The notes under the pieces: generated by a model
The model's input: only the letters and a program-made list of their open reading frames with translations
The model's database searches: none
What the model was told of the DNA's origin: nothing
Part shown: positions 42,783 through 42,835 of the stretch, one piece after another
Position numbering within the stretch: position 1 is the stretch's first letter
How the letters are laid out: every line of letters starts with the position of its first letter
Position numbers and translations under genes: made by a program
Origin: an uncultured Pelagibacteraceae bacterium
Lineage (GTDB): Bacteria > Pseudomonadota > Alphaproteobacteria > Pelagibacterales > Pelagibacteraceae
Assembly: GCA_902550285.1 (NCBI GenBank)
Contig: CACCYQ010000004.1
Location: forward strand, 1-42,835
Length of the DNA: 42,835 nt
Direction of reading: 5' to 3'

Positions 42783-42835
42783 TATTTTATTCTACCATAA
42801 ATATCTTGAAATCTTACAATATCGGTTTCTTTTAG
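42782..42835 (-). CDS. C-terminal end of an upstream gene (partial)
   Basis: From the right edge the minus strand reads 17 codons then TAA at 42782-42784: LKETDIVRFQDIYGRIK. The stop overlaps the dehydrogenase start by one base, a junction type used several times here. Too short to name. Confidence 0.55.
   Translation of the reverse strand, partial: LKETDIVRFQDIYGRIK

Overview
This window is a very AT-rich, tightly packed stretch of alphaproteobacterial chromosome. The neighbourhoods are standard alphaproteobacterial ones: lytic transglycosylase-rlpA-dacC-tmk-holB-metG-tatD-MBL hydrolase; ssb/uvrA beside gyrA-coaD-ppiB-tgt; recG with sdhE and a DUF502 gene; dgt-argS-nagZ-scpAB-tatABC-serS; and yajC-secDF. 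Extreme A+T content, near-zero spacing, scarce Shine-Dalgarno sites and short proteins point to a streamlined marine lineage, most likely SAR11 (Pelagibacterales) or a relative. That assignment is an inference from gene content and order; no rRNA gene is present to fix it. No stretch above 300 bases lacks a gene, and I see no insertion sequence, prophage, CRISPR array or rRNA.

Layout. 1-3815 (minus): end of a cell-surface glycosyltransferase cluster (one partial and two complete enzymes) plus a small GIY-YIG protein that begins two bases after tRNA-Glu. 3818-6246 (minus): tRNA-Pro, an NDUFS4-like complex I subunit, an SbmA/BacA-type transporter, class II fructose-1,6-bisphosphatase (glpX) and tRNA-Glu. 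6341-8516 (plus): zinc-ribbon membrane protein, nhaA and an exported glutathione peroxidase. 8505-16858 (minus): nine genes in which every junction overlaps, mixing cell-wall enzymes (lytic transglycosylase, RlpA-like protein, DD-carboxypeptidase) with replication and translation genes (tmk, holB, metG). 16956-20984: tRNA-Ser, sdhE, recG, DUF502, an M48 lipoprotein protease and tRNA-Lys. 21035-26229 (minus): ssb, gyrA, coaD, ppiB, tgt. 26319-29830 (plus): uvrA and a PuuD-like membrane protein. 29802-40648 (minus): dgt, argS, a small membrane protein, nagZ, scpA, scpB, tatA, tatB, tatC, serS, yajC, secD, secF. 40699-41792 (plus): an ErpA-type protein and xthA. 41784-42835 (minus): an LDH2-family dehydrogenase and the last codons of another gene.

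Most of this is ordinary core genome: genome maintenance (recG, uvrA, xthA, gyrA, ssb, holB, scpAB, tmk, dgt), translation (metG, serS, argS, four tRNAs, tgt), envelope growth and recycling (dacC, rlpA, mltB, nagZ) and protein export (secDF-yajC, tatABC). The points most worth a second look are in detail rather than in a new cassette: a queuosine TGT lacking all three zinc-binding cysteines; a 17-base A run inside tmk; a cyclophilin gene with a signal-peptide start and a second internal start carrying the strong Shine-Dalgarno site; a symmetrical TATAATTATA between recG and sdhE; mRNAs that begin directly at tRNA 3' ends; and convergent genes that overlap at their stop codons. I did not find a clearly new multi-gene system.
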